A stretch of 64,000 nucleotides of DNA from Mesorhizobium sp. WSM3860 (GCF_002294995.1 NZ_NSGF01000006.1:124001-188000), one strand, 5' to 3'. Shown: positions 28,508 through 36,815, counted from the stretch's first letter. The notes: a model not told the origin generated them from the letters alone. A program made the numbers and translations.

Positions 28508-28546
28508 GCGCATGGTTGAAAGCCTCTGGCTTTCAGGGCCATGCGC
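28508..28546. repeat. Long intergenic hairpin at the end of the GNAT gene
   Basis: GCGCATGG at 28508-28515 pairs with CCATGCGC at 28539-28546, and TGAAAGCC at 28517-28524 pairs with GGCTTTCA at 28528-28535, leaving a three-base loop and a small internal bulge. It touches the GNAT stop codon and may end that transcript or be a REP/RIME-like element; there is no T run. Confidence 0.7.
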
Positions 28547-29055
28547 TAGTCGATCGGCTTGGCGTAGTAACGCACCGACTTCCTGCCGCCGTGGATCACG
28601 GCATCGCCGACCTCGGAAAAGCCAAGCGCGGCGTGAAAGGCATCCGAGGCGGGGTTTGGTGGATCGGCATTGACCTCGCAGGTTATGATCGTGTGACTTG
28701 CGCGCCTGACATGCTCGAACAGATCCTCGTAGAGGCGGCGGGCATGGCCACGGCCGCGCGCTTCGGCCGCGACCACCACCCGGTCGACATAGACGAAGCG
28801 CGGATAGCGCTCCCGAAACCAGAGGAAGTTCGGGCTTTCGTAGCTGGCGTCCTGATCGAAGCACATTATGAAGGCTTCGAGCGTCCCGATGCGGCGCGTG
28901 TAGAATGCCTGCCCGATCAGGCATGACAGCCGCTCCGGCTCCAGCCAGGACAATTCGGCGGCATGCTCGTTGTTGAGAGCGAGAATGGCGGCCTCGTCGG
29001 CAGGCGAAATGCGTTCGATCGGCAAGCGATCTTTGGACATCGTCAGTTCCGGCAT
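28546..29055 (-). CDS. GNAT-family N-acetyltransferase
   Basis: A 169-residue GCN5-related acetyltransferase. The acetyl-CoA site is in VDRVVVAAEARGRGHARRLYEDL, where RGRGHARRL corresponds to the Q/RxxGxG/A motif, and ASDAFHAALGFSEVGDA is the usual C-terminal strand. The acceptor is unknown. Its ATG shares a base with the cutC stop (TGATG), indicating translational coupling; Met6 would be an alternative start. Confidence 0.88.
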   Translation of the reverse strand: MPELTMSKDRLPIERISPADEAAILALNNEHAAELSWLEPERLSCLIGQAFYTRRIGTLEAFIMCFDQDASYESPNFLWFRERYPRFVYVDRVVVAAEARGRGHARRLYEDLFEHVRRASHTIITCEVNADPPNPASDAFHAALGFSEVGDAVIHGGRKSVRYYAKPID

Positions 29056-29816
29056 CAGACCCTCGCGGCCGCGATCGTTGCCGCCGCTAAGTCCTGGTCG
29101 GTCACCGTGTTGCGGTATTCGCGATCGAGGTCGGTGCCGCCCATGCCGACATGCGGATTGCGGTAGCGCATTGCGCTCGGCACGTCGGCAAGCGCGGCGA
29201 AATGCATCTCGGTCAGCCCGGTTTGCCGGCGGACTTCGCCGATATTGTCGGGCGCCAGCCCGCCGCAGCCGAGGATGATGATGCGTGCGCCGGCCCGGCG
29301 AACCAACCGCGCGAGCAGATCGACACCCTCCAGCGCCGTGTCGCGCTGGCCGCTGGTCAGCACGCGGCCGACCTTGCAGCGGATCAGCGCTTCGAGCGCT
29401 TCGGCCGGGTCACGCGTCATGTCGAAGGCACGGTGGCAGGTGACGTTGACGGGGCCGGCAGTCCGCACCAGTTCGCTCATCCTCGCTTCATCGATTGCGC
29501 CGTCGGCGGTCAGGCAGCCGACGACGACGCCGGCCACGCCGAGATCGCGCAGCGCGCCGATATCGGCCAGCATCGATTGGTATTCCGCCTCGCTATAGAG
29601 AAAATCGCCGCCGCGCGGACGCACGATGACATGGAACGGAATGGTGGCGCGTTCGAGTGCTACGCGCACCGTGCCGAGGCTCGGCGTGATGCCGCCTTCG
29701 ACGAGGCTGGCGCAAAGCTCGACCCGGTCGGCGCCGGCGGCCTGCGCGGCAAGCAGCCCGTCAATGCCTTCGACGCAGAGTTCGATCAGGGGCCTTTGAG
29801 CGTCGGTCACCAGCAT
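29055..29816 (-). CDS. cutC: CutC family protein
   Basis: A 253-residue TIM-barrel protein of the CutC family. Typical stretches: LIELCVEGIDGLLAAQAAGADRVELC, GGITPSLGTVRVAL, VIVRPRGGDFLYSEAE, VTCHRAFDMTRDP and RVLTSGQ. The family was linked to copper homeostasis in E. coli, but that role is now doubted and the biochemical function is unsettled. ATG 29816 is preferred over 29849 because the extra residues do not resemble the family. It is coupled to the GNAT gene downstream. Confidence 0.9.
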   Translation of the reverse strand: MLVTDAQRPLIELCVEGIDGLLAAQAAGADRVELCASLVEGGITPSLGTVRVALERATIPFHVIVRPRGGDFLYSEAEYQSMLADIGALRDLGVAGVVVGCLTADGAIDEARMSELVRTAGPVNVTCHRAFDMTRDPAEALEALIRCKVGRVLTSGQRDTALEGVDLLARLVRRAGARIIILGCGGLAPDNIGEVRRQTGLTEMHFAALADVPSAMRYRNPHVGMGGTDLDREYRNTVTDQDLAAATIAAARV

Positions 29817-29854
29817 CTTTCCATGTTGAAGGAAGCGCAGCCCTAGCATTGGGG

Positions 29855-29881
29855 CGATTGAGGCGAAAGCCGCATCAATCG
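29855..29881. repeat. Short intergenic hairpin with GAAA loop
   Basis: CGATTGA pairs with TCAATCG and, inside, GGC pairs with GCC around GAAA; three bases bulge on one side. It lies just upstream of cutC. Its role is unknown; it may be a RIME-like fragment. Confidence 0.5.
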
Positions 29882-29997
29882 GTCCAACAAGCGAAAGCGA
29901 TCGTTTTCCGCTTCCGGATTTGTTCGGCGCGAAGTTATTGATTGCTCAAGCCTTGGAGCGGCCGCGTGACCGCGGACAGCTGAGCCCCGTTGCCTCG

Positions 29998-30429
29998 CTA
30001 CTGCTTCAGGATTGTGTTCTTCGCGCCCTGTTCGACCTGGTCGATCACCAGCAGCTTCACCGGATCGCTGCCGATATTGGTCGCCTGATGCCACTGGCCG
30101 ATCATCTCGACGATGAAATCGCCGGTCTTGTAGGTGCTGCTGTCCCCGGTCTCGACATTGGTGACCTTGAGGGTGCCTGCCTCGACGTAGGCATAACGCG
30201 GGAAGGGATGCTTGTGCACCGGCAGCGTCGCCCCGGGCGCGATCTGGTAGGCCGAGACCTGGACCTCGACATTCTTCTGCGGCAGCTTGATCGGCTGGCC
30301 GGATGCCGTCGTCGTCTTCGACGCCAATGGCGTCACGACAACAGGTCTGCCGGCACTGTCCAGAGCGGTGGCGGTGGTTGCATAAAAAGCGGCCGCCAGC
30401 AGTAGCGCCGATGCCGGAATGTTTCGCAC
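29998..30429 (-). CDS. Exported cupin-domain protein
   Basis: A 143-residue protein with a signal peptide (MRNIPASALLLAAAFYATTATA) and one cupin barrel. Cupin motif 1 is in LPVHKHPFPRYAYVEAG (His residues and Glu as possible metal ligands) and motif 2 in GDFIVEMIGQWHQATNIG. It is expected in the periplasm; the metal and substrate are unknown. It stands alone, upstream of an apparently non-coding gap before the GTG-started secreted gene on the other strand. Confidence 0.85.
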   Translation of the reverse strand: MRNIPASALLLAAAFYATTATALDSAGRPVVVTPLASKTTTASGQPIKLPQKNVEVQVSAYQIAPGATLPVHKHPFPRYAYVEAGTLKVTNVETGDSSTYKTGDFIVEMIGQWHQATNIGSDPVKLLVIDQVEQGAKNTILKQ

Positions 30430-30703
30430 GATTTTCCTCCCGAAATGATCGGCAAAATCGCCTAAGCGCTATCGACACGCAAGGAGAAAGGATTTGGGGC
30501 TTCTCGGGCTCCATGAACTATCAGCTGCCAGATCCCTTTCAGATCCGCCCCGCACTTGGGTGATGCCGCACCCAGTCTTGATACACCGGAATCGTCCCCT
30601 AGTTAGTTCCGCGGGCGTAGTCGCGAGTTTTGCCTGGGGCAGCGGCTGCGCCGTGCTGACGGAATGCGGCGGCAGACTGGCCGAAGCACCTTTGGAGGGT
30701 GCC

Positions 30704-31330
30704 GTGCGTCAATATCTGGGATCCAGCTTGGCACAATTCGCGTTCGCGTGCTCGATCGCGATAGCTTGCGCGGGAGCCGCGACCGGCGGCGAGCGCGGCC
30801 AAGGTCATGGCGCTGGTGGCGATCATGGGAATAGCGCTGGCAGTCAGTCCGGCAACAGCAACAGCGGTCAGCACAAGGGAACCAGCGGCGATCCCAGTGG
30901 CTCCAGCGGCAGTCCGCCGTCTGGTCCACCGTCTGACGATGACGGAAGCAGCACCGCCACAACCGGGTCAGTGACGTCAGCCGCGGGCGCATCCGGCAAC
31001 GGCGGACGGTCGCTCGACCTTCCGCCCGCCCTGCTGCCCTTTGAAGACAGCGCTATTCCACTGACAGTCCATCCAATCGAAGCGCTGCCGGGCGTCCCGG
31101 ACAACATCGTTCGCGCCTGCCGTGAGGCAATCGAGCAGGCCGCGGCTCAGTTTGGCGCGACCAGTGTGCGCGTCAGCAGTGCAGGTTCCGTTCGTCGGTT
31201 GAGCCGACAGAGGGTCTCGGCCCCCGTCCAGGTCAGCATCGACTATGGATATCAAGACAATGTCGAGACGCGTCAGGCGCCGGTTGGCTGCGAACTGAAC
31301 GCGAATGGCAGCGTGATCGGACTGACATAG
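30704..31330 (+). CDS. Secreted Gly/Ser/Asn-rich protein of unknown function
   Basis: The open frame begins at 30494, but the likely start is GTG 30704: GGAGG lies six bases before it and the translation then opens with a signal peptide (SLAQFAFACSIAIACAGAATG). The resulting 208-residue protein has a low-complexity region rich in Gly, Ser, Asn and His (about 34-95), then a C-terminal domain with two Cys (IVRACREAIEQAAAQFGA and VGCELNANGSVIG). The tail is β-rich and resembles no family I can name. Extracellular or periplasmic location is inferred. Confidence 0.6.
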   Translation: MRQYLGSSLAQFAFACSIAIACAGAATGGERGQGHGAGGDHGNSAGSQSGNSNSGQHKGTSGDPSGSSGSPPSGPPSDDDGSSTATTGSVTSAAGASGNGGRSLDLPPALLPFEDSAIPLTVHPIEALPGVPDNIVRACREAIEQAAAQFGATSVRVSSAGSVRRLSRQRVSAPVQVSIDYGYQDNVETRQAPVGCELNANGSVIGLT

Positions 31331-31626
31331 CGCACAGCGCGGAACGACTCGCCGTAGACGCCGAGTTCATCCCGCCCCGCTCCCCGTTTGCCACAGGGCA
31401 ATCGCATATGGAATTGCCGAGTCTTTGCAACAGTTTAGCCGTCGCAAGACACATTTGCGGGCGTTCGATCGCTGTATTGAGACGGAATCGGACCGAGAAC
31501 GGACCAGAATCAAAGCGCGAACTGCCCGCGTCGACGATTTTCTCGGCACCCGGCCAAGTACCTGGAAAACCAAGAAAATCGCCATATGCGATTCCCCTGC
31601 CGTTTGCCAGGGCAGTCGTTTCAAGC
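31331..31626. other. Gap without a recognised gene
   Basis: This stretch separates the secreted protein gene from the convergent coiled-coil gene. Short open frames are present on both strands, but none has a ribosome site, known domain or coding-like composition. No terminator hairpin with a T run was seen. Confidence 0.5.
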
Positions 31627-33870
31627 TTAGTCCAGCGTCGAATGGCTTGGCCGGAGGGAAAACGGAAGCGTGATGGCACGCACACGGATCTCGCGCGATG
31701 GCTTGCGAACCTTGCTGGACGTAGTCTTCTTTTGGGTGGCAGCCTTCATCTGATTTTGGCTGACAGCCTTCATCTGACCTGTGCCGGCCGATGCGCGGCC
31801 AGAGCGCGGCTTCAGCGGCGGCTGGATCCGTGCGTCGCGGCGCTCGGCCCTAAGCTTGTCATTGTCGGCGCGCGTTGCGGCCAACTCGCGGGCGAAAGAA
31901 ACCGTCGCTTCACGTTGCTTGTCCAGAGCCTCCTTCAGCCTGATGGCGGCCTGTCCTAAAAGTTGGCGGGCTGTGTCACGCTCGAGGCGGGCTTTGTTCA
32001 GGTTCTCTCCGACCGACACGGCTAAAGCGCGTTCTTGTTCCAGAGTCTGCGCCGTCTCGGCAGCACTCTGGTCCGCATGCTCTCTCGCTGCGCCCGCCTT
32101 GGCGCGCTCCTGCAACGCCGCGTCGCGCTCCAGCCGGGCTTTGTCGAGGTCCTCACGGGCCGCGACTGCCGAAGCGCGTTCGCGCTGCAGGGCCTGCGCC
32201 GTTTCGCGAGCAGTCTGCTCCGCTCGCTCTCTCGCTGCGACAGCCCTGTCTCGCTCCTGTAACGCCGCGTCCCGCTCCAGCCGGGCTTTGTCGAGGTGCT
32301 CATGGGCCGCGACTGCGGAAGCGCGTTCGCGCTCCAGCGCCTGCGCTGTTTCAGTTGCAGCCTGCTCGGCATGCACTTTCGCCGAGACAGCCTTAGCTCG
32401 CTCCTGTTCAGCCGCGTCGCGCTCGAGGCGGGCTCTGTTTACGCCCTCTTGGGCCGATACTGCGGAACCGCGTTCGCGTTCCAGAGCCTGCGCCGTTTCG
32501 GCAGCAGCCTGCTCGGCACGCTCTTTGGCTAAGACGGCCTTGGCTCGCTCCTGTTCGGCCGCGTCGCGCTCGAGCCGGGCTTTGTCGAGGTCCTGACGGG
32601 CCGCGACTGCTGAAGCCTGTTCCCGTGCCAGAGCCTGCGCCGTCTCGGCAGCAGTTTGCCCAACCCTTGCCTGCGCCGTGGCTGCACCTGTCCGTTCCCG
32701 CTCAGCCGTGTCCGCGATCGCGGGCTTGGACAGCTCCATTTCGGCAACGTCTCCACGAAGGTCCTTTGACTTCCGGCGCTCCTCGTCAAGCATTCCGCTC
32801 GCTTGCGCCAGCGAAGCCCCGGCTTTGGCGCGATCCTCGGCGGCTTTGGCTTCAAGCTGTTCAATTTGCGCTCGCGCTTGCGACAGGTCGCGCGCCATCC
32901 GTTCGGTTCGCTCCCGTTCAAGGCGAGCAGCAGGCATCTGTATAAAGACATAGTCGATGGTTTCGCTGAACCGCGCGCGGGCGTCTTGCGCGATCCACCG
33001 CAATGCCTCGAGCGTGCGGGCTGCCACAAGTTCGTTGCGCAAACGCTCTTCGCTGGCGTTGTCGGCGGCTGCCATGCTTGTCTTCAGCACCTCGATCTGC
33101 CTGCGTGCCTCAGCGAGGGCACTCTGCAGAGAGGCGCTCCTGGCGCGCTCTTCCTCCATCGCTCGGTGCTCCTGGCCAGCCAATTCCCTGGCAGCGGCTG
33201 CCTGAGCACGAGCTGCCTCGACTTGCGCCTCGGCAGCGTTGACATCCGGGTTGGGCAAATCGCCACTCGTGGGTACGTCGGCTGATTCAGCCATATCCAA
33301 TGCCGTGCTCGCCGGAATCTCCGAGGGGCGTGCAAGATCGGGAAGGGAGTGGCTATCCGCCCGCGAAATGGCGGGGGCGCTTTCGACAGGCTTTTGTCTC
33401 GTCACCGCATAGCCAAGCGGCACTGCCAGACAAATTGCGGCGACGCTCAAGCGTGACAAAAGGCTCGTCGGCCTGCGAACACGGGGAGGTAAGGCCATGG
33501 CGAAGTTGGTCGCCGGAGCGAAAGCATTGGGCAGGTCCTCGGGCGAGCTCTCGCCCGCTTCGGGCGCCATGTCGAGATAATCCTTTCGCATCCCGGTCTT
33601 GCCGGAGTTTAGATCTTGAACATCCGGGGTTGGGGGCACGGCGGCCCGGGAAGAAGCGGCTGCAAGATTGAGTGGGCGATCCCAGGCCCAGGAAGCCTCG
33701 TCGAGCGGCATAGAGGTGCTTTCGCTCAGGTAGCCATACTGGTGACGCCGTCTCGCTGCGATGAGGATACGCCGGACCACAAGGAAGAAGCCTACAAATA
33801 CAAATATTGTCATCCCGCCCAGGAGAGCGAGACCTGTGTCGTCTGCGTAAAACCCGGCAAGATCTGACAT
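31627..33870 (-). CDS. Large membrane-anchored coiled-coil protein with 49-residue repeats
   Basis: A 747-residue protein of unknown function. An N-terminal membrane helix (about 16-35, GLALLGGMTIFVFVGFFLVV) is followed by a basic loop, a Pro/Ala/Glu-rich stretch and a second hydrophobic helix near 140-155 (LSVAAICLAVPLGYAV). Residues ~190-690 are almost wholly Ala/Glu/Arg/Gln coiled coil. From residue 405 four units of exactly 49 residues (seven heptads) repeat, each with ETAQAL...RERxSAV...ARLERDAA, followed by a diverged fifth; the DNA period is 147 bases. The C terminus is basic (KKTTSSKVRKPSREIRVRA). It could be a cell-envelope scaffold or a chromosome/polar organiser; no family is recognised. 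Confidence 0.75.
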   Translation of the reverse strand: MSDLAGFYADDTGLALLGGMTIFVFVGFFLVVRRILIAARRRHQYGYLSESTSMPLDEASWAWDRPLNLAAASSRAAVPPTPDVQDLNSGKTGMRKDYLDMAPEAGESSPEDLPNAFAPATNFAMALPPRVRRPTSLLSRLSVAAICLAVPLGYAVTRQKPVESAPAISRADSHSLPDLARPSEIPASTALDMAESADVPTSGDLPNPDVNAAEAQVEAARAQAAAARELAGQEHRAMEEERARSASLQSALAEARRQIEVLKTSMAAADNASEERLRNELVAARTLEALRWIAQDARARFSETIDYVFIQMPAARLERERTERMARDLSQARAQIEQLEAKAAEDRAKAGASLAQASGMLDEERRKSKDLRGDVAEMELSKPAIADTAERERTGAATAQARVGQTAAETAQALAREQASAVAARQDLDKARLERDAAEQERAKAVLAKERAEQAAAETAQALERERGSAVSAQEGVNRARLERDAAEQERAKAVSAKVHAEQAATETAQALERERASAVAAHEHLDKARLERDAALQERDRAVAARERAEQTARETAQALQRERASAVAAREDLDKARLERDAALQERAKAGAAREHADQSAAETAQTLEQERALAVSVGENLNKARLERDTARQLLGQAAIRLKEALDKQREATVSFARELAATRADNDKLRAERRDARIQPPLKPRSGRASAGTGQMKAVSQNQMKAATQKKTTSSKVRKPSREIRVRAITLPFSLRPSHSTLD
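31924..32658 (-). repeat. Five tandem 147-bp coding repeats
   Basis: Units lie at 32512-32658, 32365-32511, 32218-32364, 32071-32217 and a diverged one at about 31924-32070. Each encodes 49 residues, an integral seven heptads, so unit gain or loss preserves the coiled-coil register. Unit number may vary between strains. Confidence 0.85.
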
Positions 33871-34406
33871 TGCGCGGTTTCCGATGTAACCTTAAGCTCG
33901 TGAAGCGGTGTGTGGCTCCTCGCCGTGGCTAACTTTGCTGCCTGCCTTCGAAGCTGTCACTGCTTCGGCCCCCAGTACTGGGGGAATTTGTCGACGCATG
34001 GCGGGGCGCCGGTCGTACGTTGACAGACAAACCAGCACAGGCGCTTTTCGCTTGAAGCAAAAGTTGACGATGCTGGAGCAGCCGCTTGTCAACCGACGGC
34101 GTGCAGACTTCGAAAAGCCAGATCGCACCTCTCCATCCTCAACGTCCCGCGAGTTCTCCCACTGTGCGCGCCATGCCGCCATTTCGGAGTCTGGACGGTC
34201 CATCGTGGAGTTTAAGCTAGGTCACGGACACCGGTGGTCAACCATCTGGGCGACAGTTCGGCCATGCAAAATGGCCATGGCGGTGCGCGGCACGAGCGCC
34301 AAGACTCCCGCGGCTACCTCATCAAGCGCGACGAACTGGTGACGATGCCGAAATCGGCAGGCCATTTGTTCCTGCTGCTGAGAGAGGATCTGGCACTTGG
34401 CGGATC
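33871..34406. other. Gap with gene debris only
   Basis: About 536 bases with no convincing gene. An open frame on the minus strand (33892-34203) and one on the plus strand (33908-34342) lack domains and good ribosome sites. At about 34262-34413 a plus-strand frame reads GYLIKRDELVTMPKSAG and LFLLLREDLALGG before a stop, which looks like the tail of a real protein whose front is missing. Confidence 0.45.
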
Positions 34407-35012
34407 TCAGTAGATCGTCATGAGGATCGGCAGGAATCTGCCAGCTCGCAGTTGTTCGATTGCTTCAATCGCGGGAAAGGCTGCGGGGAAGTACAGTCCA
34501 TCCTGGAAGTTGCGCTTGAGCGCTTTGGGGGAGAAGACAACTTCCGGAGAGTCCGTATATTGGGACAGTTTCGGCCAGAACATCGGCGTACAGCGCGCAT
34601 AGGAATCGTATTGCGAGCCGAAGATCGTCTTCAGGTGTTCGGCCTCCTTGGCTGCCGTGGTCACCAAGATCCAATAGCTGAAAAGTGCTAGCGCCAAAGC
34701 GACGACGATCGATCCATGGATCAATCCGATCCCAGCTGCGCCAAGCATAGAAAAGAGATAAAGCGGGTTCCTGGTCAACGAGTAGGGGCCGGAGGTGATC
34801 AACTCCAGGTTCTTCTTTGAACCGATATAGAGAATGCTCCACATCCTGCCAGTGAAGCAGGTGAGGACCAGGCCGAGACCCGCGATCTGGATAAGCTCAT
34901 GCACGCCCCCATCCAACCCGGGCTGCGAAAACAGGATAACGGTTGCAGCAACCAGCCCCGCTGCTCGAGCGGCGTTTATTCGCATCCTTTGATTGACTGA
35001 CTGAACTTTCAT
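34407..35012 (-). CDS. Isoprenylcysteine-carboxylmethyltransferase-like membrane methyltransferase
   Basis: A 201-residue membrane protein with four to five helices, of the ICMT/PEMT-type methyltransferase family. The SAM-binding signature is in ELITSGPYSLTRNPLYLFSML, followed by a Gly-rich helix and the C-terminal EAEHLKTIFGSQYDSYARCTP. Bacterial relatives methylate lipids or small isoprenoid-like compounds; substrate unknown. The open frame runs 42 codons further up to an ATG that overlaps the stop of the broken ABC gene; those residues resemble the start of another protein, so the reading frame may be a chance fusion. Met at 35012 gives a normal family start. Confidence 0.75.
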   Translation of the reverse strand: MKVQSVNQRMRINAARAAGLVAATVILFSQPGLDGGVHELIQIAGLGLVLTCFTGRMWSILYIGSKKNLELITSGPYSLTRNPLYLFSMLGAAGIGLIHGSIVVALALALFSYWILVTTAAKEAEHLKTIFGSQYDSYARCTPMFWPKLSQYTDSPEVVFSPKALKRNFQDGLYFPAAFPAIEAIEQLRAGRFLPILMTIY

Positions 35013-35134
35013 CGAGGCCCCCGGGAATGAATGGGCCGCGTCTCTGGGGTCGGCATTTTGACGGCAACCCCCGATATGCGGCTCGCTTGCGCTTGCCAGG
35101 TTTTGCTGGCCGTGCGGCTGAACAGGGGTATCGA

Positions 35135-35536
35135 TCATTGGATCGTCTCCTCGGTAAGCTGAAGGAAGACGTCCTGGAGCCGCCCGCCCTTGGCCTCGAA
35201 GGCGAGGATCGGCTTCTCGGCGCGAATCAGGACATTCGGGATTTCGTTGTTGAGATGGCGGCTTGGAGGTGTTTTCGTCGGATCAAGAAGCTCGACGCGC
35301 AGCCGGCCCGCGTCCCCGTGGACGAAATATCCCGTGCTCGGCTCCAGAATGGTCGGCAGGATGCAGGTGGAGGTTGCTTTGCCCGCGCCGTTTGGGCCGA
35401 GAAAGTCAAGAACCCGGCCGGCGCGCAGGTGAAACGGTAGAAGCGCCTTTCGTGACCCATAGGACTTGTTAAGGTCTTCGGCCACCAAGACGGGGGCAGA
35501 TGAGCCGGGCTCTACGGCGACACTTCCGCGAGACAT
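35135..35536 (-). pseudogene. ABC-transporter ATPase with internal deletion
   Basis: A 133-codon open frame that joins the beginning and the end of an ABC-2-type exporter ATPase. The N-terminal part has VLVAEDLNKSYGSRKAL and Walker A GPNGAGKATS (Lys kept, the next Thr changed to Ala). After about residue 68 it jumps directly to the C-terminal accessory part (GRLRVELLDPTKT, ILAFEAKGGRLQDVFLQL). The Q loop, LSGGQ signature, Walker B and switch His are all missing, roughly 130 residues. It cannot hydrolyse ATP as an ABC protein. The stop overlaps an ATG (ATGA), as expected for a following permease, but the permease body is gone. Confidence 0.8.
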
Positions 35537-36228
35537 TCAGTGCAGGCTCCCTCGTGCCTGCCAGCACGTTTTCAGGTTGACGCACATATTTATCGCTGCA
35601 GTCGCCAGCCTTTACGATTCGGCAGTTGAGCTGACTCGCTTGCGAAGGGATTACCCCTTTTTGCGAATAGGGCTCGTCCGTGGTGTCCGAGGTCAGCGCC
35701 AGCTTGACTGAGAGAGCGGGATTTCTGGCTCATCGCAGCGCTTGAAGGAAGTCGTCGCCGAGCAGGCGCTGGAGCTGCGGCTGCTTAAAAAAGCATGATC
35801 GTGGATAGGAGCGACGACGGATGAGATATCCGCCTGCGAAGTATGCCCGTTCCCCGGAACGACGCTACCTCCCGCCGGCGGCGTCCGGAACTTCGGATGA
35901 GCCGCTACGGCTTTCGGTTAGGCCGGCAAAGCCGTTTTGGGCTATCGGTGCGCCGGCGCGCTTTGTCCTATCCTGCGGTTCAACATCGGGCAACGGTCGC
36001 GCTGGCTCCCCCAGCCAGCCTACGCTCCGCTGGGCGCGGCGGGTGGGTTGCGCAACACTTGTCAACTTGGTGGGTCGCAGCGCTGCAGGCGAAGCTCGCG
36101 GCAAACACTACAGCCGAGCGAGCTCGGGCCGCGGCAGAGGCGGCAAAGCGGCACTGCGTGCTTGTCTGGTCGACGTCAGTTGGCGCCGTTCCGCCAAAAC
36201 CGATGAGATCATATGAAGGAGGTCCCCC
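35537..36228. other. Gap with decayed mobile-element sequence
   Basis: Apart from the IS3-type relic listed separately, several overlapping open frames around 35821-36232 encode Arg/Ala/Pro-rich peptides without family resemblance. A good ribosome site (AAGGAGG) near the right end belongs to the next gene. Confidence 0.5.
35733..35850 (+). mobile_element. Relic of an IS3-family insertion sequence (orfA end, frameshift site, orfB start)
   Basis: In frame from 35733 the translation SSQRLKEVVAEQALELRLLKK matches the end of IS3-family OrfA (leucine zipper region), quoted here as two parts: RLKEVVAEQALEL and RLLKK. At 35787-35793 an AAAAAAG slippery site follows; a -1 shift continues as SMIVDRSDDG, and an ATG at 35821 opens MRYP, the usual OrfB start. 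The OrfB catalytic part and the ends are not recognisable, so the element is decayed. Confidence 0.65.
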
Positions 36229-36693
36229 ATGAAACCTGCTCGTTACTGCCTGGCGCCCGGCGCGTTCGTCCTCGTGCTTGCCGGGGCGACCGGCGCGTCG
36301 GCCGCGGAACAGCCGATCGCCTGCAAGAAGGTGCCGTCGGTGGTGCGGGACATGTTCCACAAGGATTTTCCCGTCGCCAGGGTCAAGGCATGCGCCCGGG
36401 AGGTCGAGAACGGAGAACTGGTTTTCGAGATAGCAAGCGTCGAGGGCGCAATGACGCGCGATGTGCTCTACCATCGCGACGGTAAGGTCATCGTCGTCGA
36501 GGAATCAATTCCGATGGAAGCGGTGCCTCAATCGGTGCGTGCGGCCGTTGACACGAAATTCGCAGGTGGAAAGATCAGGCTTGCGGAGAAGCTGACGCGC
36601 GACGGCGAGGTGAGTTACGAGTTCCACATAAGCTACAAGGGCAAGAACGTTCAGCCCGTCTTCGATCCGGATGGAAAGGAAGTAAAGGGCTGA
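36229..36693 (+). CDS. Secreted PepSY-like small protein
   Basis: A 154-residue exported protein. A strong ribosome site (AAGGAGG) precedes the ATG, and a signal peptide (LAPGAFVLVLAGATGASA) leads to a mature part with two PepSY-like α/β repeats: VVRDMFHKDFPVARVKAC with VENGELVFEIASV, and SVRAAVDTKFAGGKIRLAEKL with DGEVSYEFHISYKGK. Such periplasmic domains (DUF2874/PepSY-like) are thought to bind proteins or peptides, with no defined reaction. Two Cys in the mature part may pair. It is transcribed toward the convergent outer-membrane barrel gene. Confidence 0.7.
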   Translation: MKPARYCLAPGAFVLVLAGATGASAAEQPIACKKVPSVVRDMFHKDFPVARVKACAREVENGELVFEIASVEGAMTRDVLYHRDGKVIVVEESIPMEAVPQSVRAAVDTKFAGGKIRLAEKLTRDGEVSYEFHISYKGKNVQPVFDPDGKEVKG

Positions 36694-36815
36694 TGGACGA
36701 AACTCTTGCACTGAAGGGTCGCTGACTTCAATCAGCGTGAGGGAAGGAACAAGTCGGGCGCATGCAGACGGGAAGGCAGCTGTCAACAAGCGCCGGAACA
36801 TCCGAACGATGGAGC

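Noticed and set aside
31781..32596. Ser/Ala-rich plus-strand open frame with regular repeats
   Set aside because: It is the antisense of the 49-residue coiled-coil repeats, so the periodicity is inherited from that gene.
31924..32658. CRISPR-like regular repeat pattern
   Set aside because: The 147-base periodicity is coding (49 residues) with contiguous units and no spacers; no CRISPR array was seen anywhere in the window.
33892..34203. 103-codon minus-strand open frame starting with ATG
   Set aside because: No ribosome site, no domain and odd composition; kept only as part of the debris region.
35821..36216. 131-codon plus-strand open frame after the IS3 relic
   Set aside because: Only the first residues (MRYP) resemble an IS3 OrfB; the rest is Arg/Pro/Ala-rich without a catalytic DDE pattern, so it is not called as a gene.
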